Assembly (NCBI RefSeq): GCF_001693485.1
Contig: NZ_MAXC01000012.1
Location: 682,001-746,000 of the forward strand
Source: Bradyrhizobium sp. LMTR 3
GTDB lineage: Bacteria > Pseudomonadota > Alphaproteobacteria > Rhizobiales > Xanthobacteraceae
Length of the DNA: 64,000 nucleotides
Reading direction: 5' to 3'
Notes under the pieces: model-generated
Told to the model about the DNA's origin: nothing
Database searches by the model: none
What the model saw: the letters and a program-made list of their open reading frames with translations, nothing else
Shown here: piece after piece, positions 1-9,405 of the stretch
Numbering within the stretch: the first letter of the stretch is position 1
Layout: each line of letters begins with the position of its first letter
Made by a program: the position numbers and the translations under genes

Positions 1-135
1 TCGAGGAACGGAGCCTCGCCACTCGGCGATATAGTCTTTGTTCCGGCGCAAGAACTCCCACGCCCAGTCGCACGCGTCGTAGCCCGCCGGATCAAGGCGA
101 GCGACGCCATCGCGCGTAGGGCGGTGCGAAGACAT
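1..135 (-). CDS. DUF6499-type N-terminal fragment (cut by window edge)
   Basis: An ATG at 133-135 on the minus strand opens a frame that stays open for 45 codons to the window edge. The peptide carries the run DWAWEFLRRNKDYIAEW, which resembles the N-terminal domain (DUF6499) of DUF2285-type regulators common on rhizobial plasmids and ICEs. The 3' end lies outside the window, so only the N-terminus can be judged. It runs in the same direction as the DUF736, DUF2493, Toprim and ArdC genes to its right, which fits one element backbone. Family assignment is from memory of the motif. Confidence 0.6.
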   Translation of the reverse strand, partial: MSSHRPTRDGVARLDPAGYDACDWAWEFLRRNKDYIAEWRGSVPR

Positions 136-520
136 GACGGGATGGTTCAGGGGTTGCCCCAAGCTAGAAAGGACTTCGGATTGCTGATCGTTTCGGCCAA
201 ATGGGGCAACAGAACGGCCCAGCGGGTACTTCGGGCGCCGATTGCATCAGTCCGCCAGTGTCCAGATCATGCCCGCGCAAGTTTCTGCTGGTGTTCTTTG
301 CGGATAGCCCAAGACCGGATCACATAAGGACAACCGGCGGTGGTTGCGAGAACCTTCTCTTGCCCCGTGCTGACCCCACGGCAGACACTCGAACGCGGTA
401 GCCTCACGAACAAGACGTCTCAATGTCAATCTTGCATATTCTGTGGTACGCTTTCTCGTGTGCGGGCCGATTCCGGTCTGCGCAGTAAGCGATCTCATTT
501 GAGATTTAACGGAGGGGCAT
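136..520. other. Non-coding gap
   Basis: I see no supported gene here. Long frames on both strands lack homology I recognise, have no good ribosome binding site and overlap each other. The last ten bases form the strong Shine-Dalgarno of the tiny lysine-rich ORF that follows. Confidence 0.4.
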
Positions 521-592
521 ATGGCCAAGAAAGCGAAGAAGGCGAAGAAGACCACCGTGAAAAAGGCCAAAAAGAAGAAGATGAAGAAGTAA
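521..592 (+). CDS. 23-residue lysine-rich basic peptide
   Basis: The frame runs ATG (521) to TAA (590-592) and encodes 23 residues, of which 15 are lysine and the rest Ala, Thr, Val and Met. A near-consensus ribosome binding site, GGAGGGG, lies at 511-517, 3 nt before the ATG. The composition resembles the lysine/alanine tails of histone H1-like (Hc1) proteins. A role in binding nucleic acid is inference from charge only. The excellent start signal is the main reason to call it a gene. No neighbour shares its strand, so it is probably monocistronic. Confidence 0.55.
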   Translation: MAKKAKKAKKTTVKKAKKKKMKK

Positions 593-1193
593 GTCTTCAA
601 CGACCTTCTGCTCGTTCCGAGCAAGATGTCTGCTGCGGCAACGTTTGCAATAGTTGACCTCGCTTTGGTCTGAATGGATCGATCAATGGTTGGGCCGGGC
701 CGCATGGCGCCATGGGCACTGTGCAGTCCGGCCCTAGGATTCTTACAGCCTTTCTGGCAGCTCTGCTCTAAGTTGGCCGACGCCTCTAATGCATTCCATT
801 CATCACCGTCACGACATTCGATAGCAGGACGCCGGTCGAGGTGAACGCGGCAAGGCTGACAATCATTTGCGCCAGGCAAGTGCGCTTAAGCGTCACCGCT
901 TGTGGATCGGGAAACAACATGAACGGACTCGCCATCGTCAGCTCCGTGAAGCGGTGAACGCGTTTGTAGTGGCCGAGAAATAGGGTGAGTCGCGCCGATC
1001 GCGATGCAGTATATTTGTTGCCCATAAGCTTGACTCTTCACCGACTCGGCTGCGGCAAACTCGGGGGAACGAATTGAGATGTCGCGCCGAATCGGTTGGC
1101 CTAAGTTCAGGTAAACAAAAGATTAACGGCTTCCGTCGCGCGGCTAAAAGGGCCCCGCCCGAGTGGGTCGGGCGGGGCTTCGGTGTAGAGAAC
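593..1193. other. Gap with no supported gene
   Basis: A 79-codon minus-strand frame (786-1025) has a hydrophobic C-terminal half, but its start signal is weak and I recognise no family. The DUF736 terminator lies at 1152-1178. Confidence 0.3.
1152..1178 (-). terminator. Hairpin terminator of the DUF736 gene
   Basis: An 11-bp perfect inverted repeat (GCCCCGCCCGA at 1152-1162, its complement at 1168-1178) encloses a 5-nt loop. On the minus strand it sits 16 nt past the DUF736 stop and is followed by a short CTTTTAG run, fitting a GC-rich intrinsic terminator. Confidence 0.7.
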
Positions 1194-1511
1194 TTAGTCG
1201 CCGTTCTTCCGCGGCCGCGACCAGAGCAGGGTATGACCTTCGTCTTCATCCTCGAACAGGTTCGCGTAGATCGGCGCGTTGAACGAAGGATCATCGAGCT
1301 TGAGCGAAAGGTAGTCGCGGCCCTCCTCTGACCGCTTCGACCAGGCTGCCCCGATCTCGGCCCGGCCGACATAGACGCGGTGGCTGGGCGCGTTCTCGTT
1401 GGTGCGGTTGGGCTCGGCGACGATGCGGACGCCCTTCGCTTGCACGCTCAGCGTGACGATCTCGCCCTGAAAATCGTTGCCGACCTTCTTAAAGGAACCG
1501 ATGTTAGCCAT
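1194..1511 (-). CDS. DUF736 family protein
   Basis: This 105-residue protein begins MANIGSFKK and keeps the DUF736 pattern: a GxF start, a central V-E-P stretch, an HRVYVGRAEIGAAW segment and a C-terminal part ending near LLWSRP. The length is normal for the family. DUF736 proteins are small soluble proteins of unknown function, found almost only on alphaproteobacterial plasmids and integrative elements, next to DUF2493, Toprim and ArdC genes as here. The start is supported by AAGGAGAAG just upstream on the minus strand. A strong hairpin follows the stop. Its value is mainly as a marker of ICE or plasmid backbone. Confidence 0.88.
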   Translation of the reverse strand: MANIGSFKKVGNDFQGEIVTLSVQAKGVRIVAEPNRTNENAPSHRVYVGRAEIGAAWSKRSEEGRDYLSLKLDDPSFNAPIYANLFEDEDEGHTLLWSRPRKNGD

Positions 1512-1917
1512 GTCACTTCTCCTTGAGTTTTCGAGCCCGCGACCACCGCGGCCTCGATGGTGATCGAGAGGCCGAATGACGATCGGCGACGCACCCGCTC
1601 GCGGGCCGGAGCGTGGCGGAGGACGCTAGCCGGAAGACTTTCTTGGCTCGCGAGGAATGGGCGTCAGCCCAAGGGAAGAAAGTCTGAACGGCGGCGTTGC
1701 GGCTCAGACGATCGAGGCGGAGCCGGTCTTCGGCCAGATCAAGCCATCAAGAGGCAAGGTTCGTCCGTGCGCTGAACAGCCTTAAGGAGACGGGGCGGCG
1801 GACGTCGGCCGTCCTGTACAAGAGGTCGAGAGGTTCAGGCAAGAAAGGAAACAACGTGCGGGAAAAGTCGGGCGTCGGCCGCCCCGAAACAGCCGTTAGA
1901 GAACGCCCGCCCCGACA
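1512..1917. other. Gap with possible transposase remnant
   Basis: On the plus strand, 1711-1743 reads IEAEPVFGQIK, which resembles the EPVFGQIK motif near the C-terminus of some DDE transposases of the IS1182 type. The reading frame breaks on both sides and no ends are visible. This is a weak, short match; otherwise nothing is seen here. Confidence 0.25.
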
Positions 1918-2515
1918 CTAACAGAGTTGCCGATGATTGGCATAATGGCCGTGTAGTGCTCTGAGGAGACCACCCCTCCCTGCGATGCCGATCATTGGCG
2001 ATCTCGACGCGCCTAATGATTGAGGAGAACCCTGGGCGCCGAGCCGAAGGGCTATAGCCGTGCTAGCCGCGAGAACTGGTTGACGTTGGTTCGCCCTGCC
2101 CTGACTGACTGCAGCGGGCCAAGCTCGGCCAAGACGGTCATGCGCGCCCGCCCCCGTGTCACCGATGAAGATCGAGCCGATGCAGCCAAAGATCTCGTGC
2201 CAGAGCGGGGATGGCACCCCAACATACAATATCCGAGATATCACATAATAACGCAACGGCGGCCGAAATGGCAAAGACTGCCGCGATGGCTACGCGCAAG
2301 ACAAATGACCGCGCGATGGCAAAGGTGATCTGACCGAGGAGGAGCATCATCGCGGCGGGAGCGATGCCGACGAGCAACGCGCCGATGGCGCCCGCGCTAT
2401 GAAATACCATCACGCCGGCAGTGAACCTAACCAGGAATGAAAGGGAGTCTACAGCGAGAGCAAAGATCTGAGCAGAATAGACCGATGCGAAGGTATTGAG
2501 GAAGTTCGAGAGCAA
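1918..2515 (-). pseudogene. Frameshifted hydrophobic membrane protein of ICE backbone
   Basis: The frame starting at 2515 (MLSNFLNTFASVYSAQ) encodes at least three long hydrophobic segments. Near 2215 the sense switches to a second frame, which continues VPSPLWHEIFGCIGSIFIGDT. This reads as the natural continuation: a further membrane segment followed by a hydrophilic tail. A single-base indel near 2210-2230 therefore seems to have broken one gene of roughly 140-200 codons. The family is a rhizobial ICE/plasmid membrane protein without known function, which I recognise only by its setting. It lies on the same strand as DUF2493 and is probably co-inherited with it. Confidence 0.55.
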
Positions 2516-2686
2516 TTCGCGCCTTCCACGATCACCTGGACGCGAGGTTACTCAAGCCGGAACTAGTTAGAAGTGCGGCTCACTGTCTAACCACCTTCGA
2601 GGTGGCGAATGTGCTCGGGGGCGCGATTGCGTCGGTTACGACGCTTACCCTGTTCAGGGAGATTTCGAAATCGGCATCGACGGCGC

Positions 2687-3622
2687 TCACGCGCCGCCCC
2701 CAAACTTCCAGACCGGGATGCCGAGTCGTTTCGCCTTGTCGGCAAGATTGCTCTGGATGCCAGTGCCGGGGAAGACCATGACGCCGATCGGCAAGATCTC
2801 CAGCATCGCGTCATTGCGCTTGAACGGTGCTGCCTTGGCGTGCTTGGTCCAGTCAGGCTTGAAAGCAATCTGAGGCACCTTGCGATTGGTCGCCCATTTG
2901 GCGGCGATCAGTTCGGCGCCTTTCGGCGAGCCGCCATGCAGCAGCACCATGTCTGGATGCTTGGCGTGGACCTTGTCAAGTCGTTCCCAGATCAGATGAT
3001 GGTCGTTGAAGTCGAGCCCACCGGTTAGGGCAATTTTGGGGCCCGCCGGCAGCAACACTTCGGTCTCCGCCCGGTGTTTGGCGGCGAGAAAATCCCTGGA
3101 GTCGATCATCGCCCCAGTAAGCTTGCGGTGATTGACCAGCGATCCAGAGCGAGGACGCCATGGCGAGCCGGTATGGATCTGGAAGCGCTCGATGGACTGA
3201 TCGCGGAAGAACTCCATGCAATTGCGACGTTCGACCAGCGTGATGCCTTCAGCCGTGAGCCGCTCGAGCTCGACCGATCTGATTTCCGAGCCGTCCTGCT
3301 CACGCTGGCTCTTCCGCTGCGCTTGCTCGTTGTCGTCGAGGTCGCGCTCAATGCGCTCTGTTGCACGGTGGAACAGGTTGACCGTCGACCAGAGCAGGTC
3401 TTCGAGATCCGGCTCGAGCCGAGTGTCGCTTAGGGTTGCTACGATGGCGTCGAAGACATCGACGACAGCACCCACAATCATGTTGCTTTCGGGAAGCGGC
3501 CTCGGGTCTGGCTCGTCGTTGAAGGGACGGTAGCCAAAGAGCTGAAGTTCGCTAATGACGTGATCAATCGGCGATGAGCCGTGCGTTGGTTCGAAATCGA
3601 GGTCGTTGCGATCGGATGTCAT
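2687..3622 (-). CDS. DUF2493 (YspA/SLOG-like) domain protein
   Basis: The frame opens further upstream, but the ATG at 3622 (MTSDRNDLDFEP) has an AAAGGA ribosome binding site about 9 nt before it and gives a 311-residue product. Residues about 195-310 form the DUF2493 domain: KIALTGG opens a Rossmann-like fold, followed by VLLHGGSPKGAE and VMVFPGTG, typical of the SLOG nucleotide-binding superfamily. The N-terminal 190 residues are the helical extension seen in plasmid versions. Function is unknown; nucleotide or nucleotide-derived ligand binding is inference from the superfamily. It sits between a broken membrane gene and the Toprim-ArdC pair, a normal alphaproteobacterial ICE order. Confidence 0.85.
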   Translation of the reverse strand: MTSDRNDLDFEPTHGSSPIDHVISELQLFGYRPFNDEPDPRPLPESNMIVGAVVDVFDAIVATLSDTRLEPDLEDLLWSTVNLFHRATERIERDLDDNEQAQRKSQREQDGSEIRSVELERLTAEGITLVERRNCMEFFRDQSIERFQIHTGSPWRPRSGSLVNHRKLTGAMIDSRDFLAAKHRAETEVLLPAGPKIALTGGLDFNDHHLIWERLDKVHAKHPDMVLLHGGSPKGAELIAAKWATNRKVPQIAFKPDWTKHAKAAPFKRNDAMLEILPIGVMVFPGTGIQSNLADKAKRLGIPVWKFGGGA

Positions 3623-3971
3623 GGTCGAGGTCCTTTGCCCGGATCGGCCGCGCCCATCGCGGCCTTCGTGGCGATCACTCAGGCGGCGGGCGGAACGGAC
3701 CAGAACCCGAAGCAAAGCGAAGGGCCGCAGCGACAGCGGAGGATGGCGAAGTCCGGCTATTTTGTTTCGCGATGCAAAGGCGCGTGGCCGGGGCCCCGCG
3801 AAGCTTTCTTCGTGGGGTGAGCACCGCCGGCGGAAAATAGCCGGGCGCAGCCATTGCCGGTCCGCTCCGGTTGCTGTCCGATCGCCCTCTAGAAGGCCAG
3901 GGCGCGGCCTCTCCTCGGCACCATGGACCTCCCATCGACCTGCCGTGACGACGGCGCCAGCAACGCCGGCT
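3623..3971. other. Upstream region of DUF2493 gene
   Basis: About 350 nt between the DUF2493 start and the Toprim stop. It is very GC-rich and rich in small inverted repeats (for example CGCGAAGCTTTCTTCG near 3797-3812). I see no gene in it; it probably holds the DUF2493 promoter and the Toprim terminator. Confidence 0.35.
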
Positions 3972-5027
3972 TTAACGCTCCTCCGCCATCACCAAGAAGC
4001 GGGTAACGTCCTGCGGCGCGAGCTGAATGCGCATGGCCGCTCGAAGCTCGTGGATGCCGAACGTGCGGAGATCCTCATTAAAATCTCCCAACCGAGGAGA
4101 CAAGGCGATCGCCACGATACCAGCAGCCTCCGAGCGCTGCCTGAGGGCGGCCGTCGCTGCGTCTCCCGCCGCATCCGCATCCCGGACGATGTAGAGGCGA
4201 CGCAGCGTCGGCGGGAGCAGCATGGCAGCGAGATGATTGGCGGATAGTGCGGCGGCCATTGGCAACGTAGGCAGTGCGTTGCGCAGCGACAGGATGGTTT
4301 CGATCCCTTCACCCGCAACAAGCACATCATTCGCCGTACCGAAACGAACTGCGTTGCCGAGCAGATTGCCCATTGCCCTTCGTGGTGTGTCGATCGGCGC
4401 CTTGCCGAGCCGGATTGGGTCAAAACCCTCGGGATTGAGCCAGGTCCGATGCGCGCCTCTTATCCGACCATCGAGATCGGTGACGCGGGCAATCATTGCA
4501 GGCCAAATCTCGATCCGCGCGTCCTCATCCAGCCGATAATAGCAGCGTGGGTGGAAACGCAGGCTCGCTCCGTGGTGCGGCTCTACAATGCCGCGTCCGC
4601 GCAAATATGCCTCCACGAGGGTCCCCTCGATCGGCCGAGATATCGCGAACAGCCGCCGCGCCGCTTCAGCCGACCCTGCCTTCACTGTTGCGCGGACGGG
4701 CTTCGTTGGGAGCTCCGGGTGCGCCCGAGGCAGCTTAAGGAAGCGCGTTGCCTCGTCCAAGACATCGCGGAATTCTATGAGGCCGCAGGTTTCGCGGATG
4801 ATGTCGAGGAGATCACCATGTTCGCCCGTGGCGGCGTCGGTCCATTTGCCCGCAGGTCCCTTCGGAGATTTCTGTAACCGCACGAACATCGAGCGACCTG
4901 GCGTGTTGCGGACGTCGCCGACCAGCCAGTAGCGCCCCACGCGCCGGCCATTGGAGAGATAATGGCGGCACACCGCCTCGGCCTCGCGCGCGAGGCGGTG
5001 TGCCAGTTCGGAAGCATCGAACAGCAT
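3972..5027 (-). CDS. Toprim domain protein (plasmid primase-like)
   Basis: A 351-residue protein. The N-terminal 100 residues (MLFDASELAHRLAREAEAVC) match the DUF7146-type region that precedes Toprim in these proteins. The Toprim core begins near residue 240 with VLVAGEGIETILSLRNALP, carrying the conserved Glu. It continues with LRRLYIVRDADAAGDAA, the DxD metal-binding motif near residues 285-287. Such proteins resemble DNA primases or topoisomerase domains and are conserved on ICEs and plasmids. A role in element replication or transfer is inferred. It overlaps the ArdC stop by one base (TGATG), so the two are translationally coupled and form one operon with ArdC first. Confidence 0.87.
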   Translation of the reverse strand: MLFDASELAHRLAREAEAVCRHYLSNGRRVGRYWLVGDVRNTPGRSMFVRLQKSPKGPAGKWTDAATGEHGDLLDIIRETCGLIEFRDVLDEATRFLKLPRAHPELPTKPVRATVKAGSAEAARRLFAISRPIEGTLVEAYLRGRGIVEPHHGASLRFHPRCYYRLDEDARIEIWPAMIARVTDLDGRIRGAHRTWLNPEGFDPIRLGKAPIDTPRRAMGNLLGNAVRFGTANDVLVAGEGIETILSLRNALPTLPMAAALSANHLAAMLLPPTLRRLYIVRDADAAGDAATAALRQRSEAAGIVAIALSPRLGDFNEDLRTFGIHELRAAMRIQLAPQDVTRFLVMAEER

Positions 5028-5983
5028 CAGGCGGCCTCGCAGTGGGCAGGCTCTTCCACCGGGCTCAAGGCGAGATCAGGCAAGAACGCGAGCAGATAAT
5101 CCGCGACTTTGCTGGCCTGCGAAGCGGCGCGGACGATTGCGCGATTGTCATCGCGGAGAACCTCAAGCCACGAACCAATGTAGTCCGCATGCCGCACGGT
5201 CGGCACGATGCCGAGCGAAGCACAGCAGAATGCAGCGGATATCTCCGCGATGATTTCCTCGAAGGCGTATTTCTTGGTGCCGTAACTTCCGGATAGATCC
5301 CGGTTGAGCCGAGAGGAATGTCCGCTGGCATGAGCCAACTCGTGCAGAGCCGTGCGGTGCCAATTGATCGGCTCAAAGTAGGCAGCCGGAAATGGCACCT
5401 GAACGTAGTCCTCAGAAGGACAATAGAAAGCTCGGTTACCGCCGATTCGAAGATCGATGCCGCTGGCACTAATCAGCGCTTCGACTTGCGGCTCGATCAT
5501 GTGAGGTGACGGGAGAGGCGCCATAGTCGACACCTCGGCTGGCAGCCCGTCACATTGGTCGGTATTGAAGACCGTAAAACGTTTCAGAAAGGGAATCGCT
5601 TGGGCTTCGTCGGCCGCCTCGATCGCCCGCTTCCTCTCCTCTGCGGGCACGAAGCGGTCAGCATAGACGACAGTCGTTCCTCGCTCTCCTTTGCGGACGT
5701 GGCCACCCAGCGACAATGCCTGCCGGAAGGTGAGCCAGCTCTGGCCGGAGAAGCCCCGCTCGACCACAGCGCCCCAGAGGATCAGGATGTTAATGCCGCT
5801 ATATCGCCGATGTGTTGCTGCATTGTAAGGCATGGCAATCGGCGCCTTCGCCGCGGCCGTTCCCCACGGCTGGACCCAGGGCACACACCCCGCCTCTAGT
5901 TCGGCAATGATTCTATTTGTGATCTCGTCATAAAAATTGGTTCGGCCGGGGCTGCTCTGCGAAACTTGATTGTGCCTGGACAT
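5027..5983 (-). CDS. ardC: ArdC-type anti-restriction protein / zincin peptidase
   Basis: A 318-residue protein with two recognisable parts. Residues about 15-125 match the ArdC N-terminal ssDNA-binding domain, with NRIIAELEAGCVPWVQPW and YSGINILILW. Residues about 185-300 form the metallopeptidase domain with the zinc motif HELAHASGH at 214-222. ArdC proteins protect single-stranded incoming plasmid DNA against type I restriction during conjugation. The protein is full length and both domains look intact. The stop overlaps the Toprim start by 1 nt. This is strong evidence that the left end of the window belongs to a transferable element. Confidence 0.92.
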   Translation of the reverse strand: MSRHNQVSQSSPGRTNFYDEITNRIIAELEAGCVPWVQPWGTAAAKAPIAMPYNAATHRRYSGINILILWGAVVERGFSGQSWLTFRQALSLGGHVRKGERGTTVVYADRFVPAEERKRAIEAADEAQAIPFLKRFTVFNTDQCDGLPAEVSTMAPLPSPHMIEPQVEALISASGIDLRIGGNRAFYCPSEDYVQVPFPAAYFEPINWHRTALHELAHASGHSSRLNRDLSGSYGTKKYAFEEIIAEISAAFCCASLGIVPTVRHADYIGSWLEVLRDDNRAIVRAASQASKVADYLLAFLPDLALSPVEEPAHCEAA

Positions 5984-6119
5984 CGCGGTTCTCCGCGACG
6001 GGCACCGCGAGCCTCTCTCGCGGCTATAAACCCGTCACGGCAATCAAGGCCGCCACTCTTTGCTCTGGAGATCTCCTCGTCTCGGCCATCTCGGTTGGTC
6101 TCGACAGTGAATGCGATCC

Positions 6120-7315
6120 AGAGTCCCATCCTTCTCAAAGCCCAGGTCGTGGCCAGACGGTATTTTGCTGGCTCCCAGGTGACCATGCTGGTGCTGCCGC
6201 TTACCGCGATCACTTTGCTAGGCGTGGGGCCCGTGCAGACCGGCTGCTGCTGGCTTGCGGTCGGGCACCGTACCTGGTGGCGGGCCCGTTCGCCGGGGTT
6301 ACCGTGGACCGCATCCCGCACCGGTGGATCCTGTTGATCGCCAACTTGGCGGCAACGCTGGCCACGATTCCGCTGCTGGTGGGCCTCGGACAATCGGAAT
6401 GGTCCAGCTGTGTACGGCGACGGCGCTGGTCGGGGTGGCGGCGGTGATCGCCGAGGTGGCCTATCTGGCGTGCGTACCAATGCTGATGGACCGGACTCGG
6501 CTGGTCCAGGCGCAGAGTTTGTTGGAGCTCCGCAGGCGAGCGCATTGGCAGCGGGTCCGTTCCTGGCCGCCTGGTTGGTGAGCGCGTTCTCCGCGCCGAC
6601 TGCGATCCTGGCCGACTGTGCCTCGTTCCTGCTCGCACTGCGTTGCTGACGCTCGTGCCGATGGCAGCCGCGCGCTCAGCGGCCGGGTCGACCCAGCTAC
6701 TCGGCTAAATGGCTGAAGGGCTAACCACTGTGTTCGCGCACCCCGATTCTGTGTTGGCCACTGGCACCTTCATCTTTTGAATACCACGCATATTCGGCGG
6801 TCTTCCTGCTGCACCTGACGAAAGATCTGGATTTGAGGGCGGGACTGTCGGCATGGTGCTCGGCATCGGTGCACTCGGCGGCGGCGTCGGCGGTCACCGC
6901 ACCGTCAGCGGGACGCGCGATCGGCCTCAGGCCGGTGCTCATGGTCGCGCTCCAGCGCTGGAGGCATGAGCTTGGCTGCGCTTCTCACCCGGCCATGGTG
7001 GACCGGCCGCGGTGACGTGCGTGGCTCTGTGTCAGTTCCTGCTGTCGTTGGCCACGGGATTTACAACGTGCAGCAGGTCGCCATTCGATATGGGCTGGCC
7101 ACGCACCGGCTGCAGGGCCGGGTGAACGCGAGCATCCGGAGCGTGGTGTGGGGCTGGCGCCACTGGCTCGCTGTTCGGCGGCACGGCGGGTGCCGCATTG
7201 GGCTCTTCGTGCCACGTTGCTGGCCAGCAGCGTGCTGGCGCGGCGTCGGTGCTGTGGATCTGGCGGTCGCCGCTGCGCCACACCCACGGTTTGCGTCTCT
7301 GACCAGCAGACAGGA
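6120..7315 (+). pseudogene. Decayed MFS_3 (EntS-like) exporter
   Basis: Translating the plus strand in shifting frames gives successive pieces of one MFS transporter. These are GSQVTMLVLPLTAITLLGVG (about 6175-6235), then VDRIPHRWILLIANLAATLA (about 6300-6360), VAYLACVPMLMDRTRLVQAQS (about 6455-6520), SAPTAILADCASFLLAL (about 6590-6640), and near the end YNVQQVAIRYGLATHRLQGR (about 7060-7120) followed by VNASIR. Order and spacing fit the MFS_3 family, in which LQGRVNAS is characteristic. At least five frameshifts and stops are needed to join them, so no function remains. The family is common in high-GC actinobacteria, so foreign origin is possible but unproven. Confidence 0.72.
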
Positions 7316-8433
7316 GCGCTTATGGAGATCAAAACACTGGACGAGCTTGGCCTTCACACGGGCCGCTGACTGTGTGGCGGATCAACGTGCCCGATCGTGA
7401 CCTCGGCGCCCGATCTGCGGGCGACGGCCTCAGTTGCTTCCACTTCGCGAGAGTCTTGTGGCCCTCGCCTCCGTTCAGACGCTCCCGGGGCAACAAAGAT
7501 GCCGGAGAGTAATCTAGCTGCCCATTGTCGATTATCCCGAAGACGATGAGTCTAAGCCCCGATCATCTACCGACCGCGCCGCATGTCCCGCGACGAGAGC
7601 GGCCCGCTACATCGACGTGGGGCACGAGCAAGTTCGATGAGATGGTCGCTGATGGCCGCAAGCCACGCTCTAAGCGCGCGTTAACGGTCGTGTGATTTGG
7701 ACCGCTTACGGCTTAACACGACAGTCTCTGATCTGTCTGAGAACAAAGGCGCCGCCATTTCGTGGGGATGCCGCCGCTGTTCGTGAGGACACAGAACTAT
7801 CATCAGGAGGGACGACGAAACAGGCTATGTTGGCCTCGCCCTCGCCTCCGAAAACAAGGAGCCTAAAGAGCTGAAGGGCTTCGGCGACTTCGTCACTTTC
7901 GAGTCGGTAGCGATCGGTCTCGGCGGCGCTTTAGTTCCCAATTAGGCTGAATCGGTGCTGCCGCTTGCGTTTTAAGCAGCCGGCCCCACCGTACTTGCAC
8001 GTCGCCAGGATAGATAGGACGGCAGATCCTCAGTGCGGACGAATGGACTTTAGCAGTTCGCACTGATCAGTTCGACTTTACTTCAGCAACTCCGATTCGT
8101 TTGAGACCCGCTCCTTCGAATCCCGAAGAGGGACGAATGTGATGCATCAAGTTGTAGACGCGGGCGGCGATTATGTCGGCGAACTGAACCGACGCCAGCT
8201 GTGCAAGCGGGCCACCGCCACGCGAGACTCCGATCCGTACCCTGCTTCGCAGAAGGCGCAATGATGACGCGCAGAACAACCTGAGAGCTCCGCTCCAAAA
8301 TCGACTGCCGCTCAATGGCTTGGACAGCTCTTCACGGACGACCACCGGGGACCAAGCCATAGGGGCCGACACTTGTGCGGCTCGGAGGTAGTCCCTGCCG
8401 CACGCGCACCAAAAAACCTTTTTCGATGAGCAC
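7316..8433. other. Degenerate stretch
   Basis: Apart from the helix-turn-helix remnant at 7590-7720, no intact gene is visible. A minus-strand frame at 8067-8372 has no recognisable family and no clear start signal. The stretch looks like old, mutated DNA between the exporter pseudogene and glmS. Confidence 0.35.
7590..7720 (+). pseudogene. Remnant of excisionase/MerR-type helix-turn-helix gene
   Basis: The plus strand reads RAARYIDVG and, after a frame change, TSKFDEMVADGRKPR, then NGRVIWTAYGL in the first frame. Together these match the short DNA-binding protein seen just upstream of integrase genes in alphaproteobacterial islands (pattern AARYLGVS-KFDELVxDGRMP-DGRxxW). Two frameshifts lie within 100 nt, so it is not functional. 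No intact integrase follows. The match is to a motif I know, not to a database hit. Confidence 0.5.
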
Positions 8434-8631
8434 CTAAGCTGGCGGAAGCGATACCTCTTCTCGAGTCATCGTCTGCGCATCGTAAATTCTGATCTGAAGC
8501 ATTGGAAAGCGCTTCTTCAGATCTTCTGCCCCTGTCTTTGCTCCGACCTTGGTCATAAATTCGGCTTTCAATCGACCATCCACTTCGAGCGCGTCGCCTG
8601 ACGTGGGCAGTTTGTGGGCGGCAGCAACCAT
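8434..8631 (-). CDS. Small hypothetical protein
   Basis: A 65-residue frame (MVAAAHKLPTSGDALEVD) with a balanced charged composition and a plausible C-terminal beta/alpha pattern (KKRFPMLQIRIYDAQT). I recognise no domain. The upstream ribosome binding site is weak. It is kept because the amino-acid makeup looks like a real soluble protein and it is the only sensible frame in the neighbourhood. It reads in the same direction as glmS but is separated from it by about 770 nt, so co-transcription is unlikely. Confidence 0.42.
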   Translation of the reverse strand: MVAAAHKLPTSGDALEVDGRLKAEFMTKVGAKTGAEDLKKRFPMLQIRIYDAQTMTREEVSLPPA

Positions 8632-9405
8632 TTCGTGTCTCGTCTCGCATTGTGATTGTGGAGGAGAATAGCCTAGCGTGAGTCGCTCAAATCGCGCCAG
8701 CGGCAGAATCAGTCTGTGTGAATCGTCGCGAAGCGGTATTTATGAGCAAATTGGCCTTCCGACTTTCAGTAGTCCGGGGAATCCCCTTATTTCTTCGTAG
8801 AGACAAGAACGAATGGATGCCGCACCTTCAATTCGCGGCCTTGCCATAGGAATTGCACACCGTGGATACTGATGATGCACACCGCGGATATCGAACATGG
8901 CCGCCGACGATGGGAAAGCGTTGCAGCCAGCGATGGAGCGGTCGGGCCCACACTAAAAGCGCCAAGGTCACGAAGCTTGCCGCAACGAACACGAGTAAGA
9001 GCTCACGAGGCCGAATTTGCGGAGGGACCTGGATGGCTATTTCGTCGAAGTCGCCGCGCTGGCCCGCCGGATCAGCAGCGCCCGGCTGTGGTGGTAGCCG
9101 ACTAATTCAAGCGGACCTTCAATTATCGATGCACGGCAGACAGAGTTCCTATAGATCGCGCCATCCGTGAATCCCGGTCCGGGAGCTGAACTTCAGTTTT
9201 ACTTTTGAGGTCATTATCGCATTTCGAAGTGCGAACCGTTCATGTCCGGAAGGCGATATGGACGCACGCAGCAACGACGATCGGCAAAGATGGATAGGAG
9301 AGAAATTGAGGTCTGCTCGGGTTTGGCTTCCACAGAAAGGACATACCAAACACGAAGGCCTATTGGCTGGAGGCTCACGATCACCGCGACTTTGGCCCTG
9401 CCCGC
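8632..9405. other. Gap with no supported gene
   Basis: About 770 nt without a convincing frame. A short imperfect direct repeat, GCACACCGTGGATA then GCACACCGCGGATA, occurs near 8858-8891. The glmS transcript from the right ends just before this stretch. Confidence 0.3.

Noticed and set aside
247..879. 210-codon minus-strand frame
   Set aside because: It lies opposite the lysine-rich gene, whose coding gives its Phe-rich middle; composition is that of a shadow frame.
786..1025. 79-codon minus-strand frame with a hydrophobic second half
   Set aside because: Weak start signal and no recognised family; could be real but support is too thin to list.
8100..8135. CCTTCGAATCCCG as a tRNA T-arm or att site
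   Set aside because: It resembles the 3' end of a tRNA, but no acceptor stem or other arms are present and no integrase is near.
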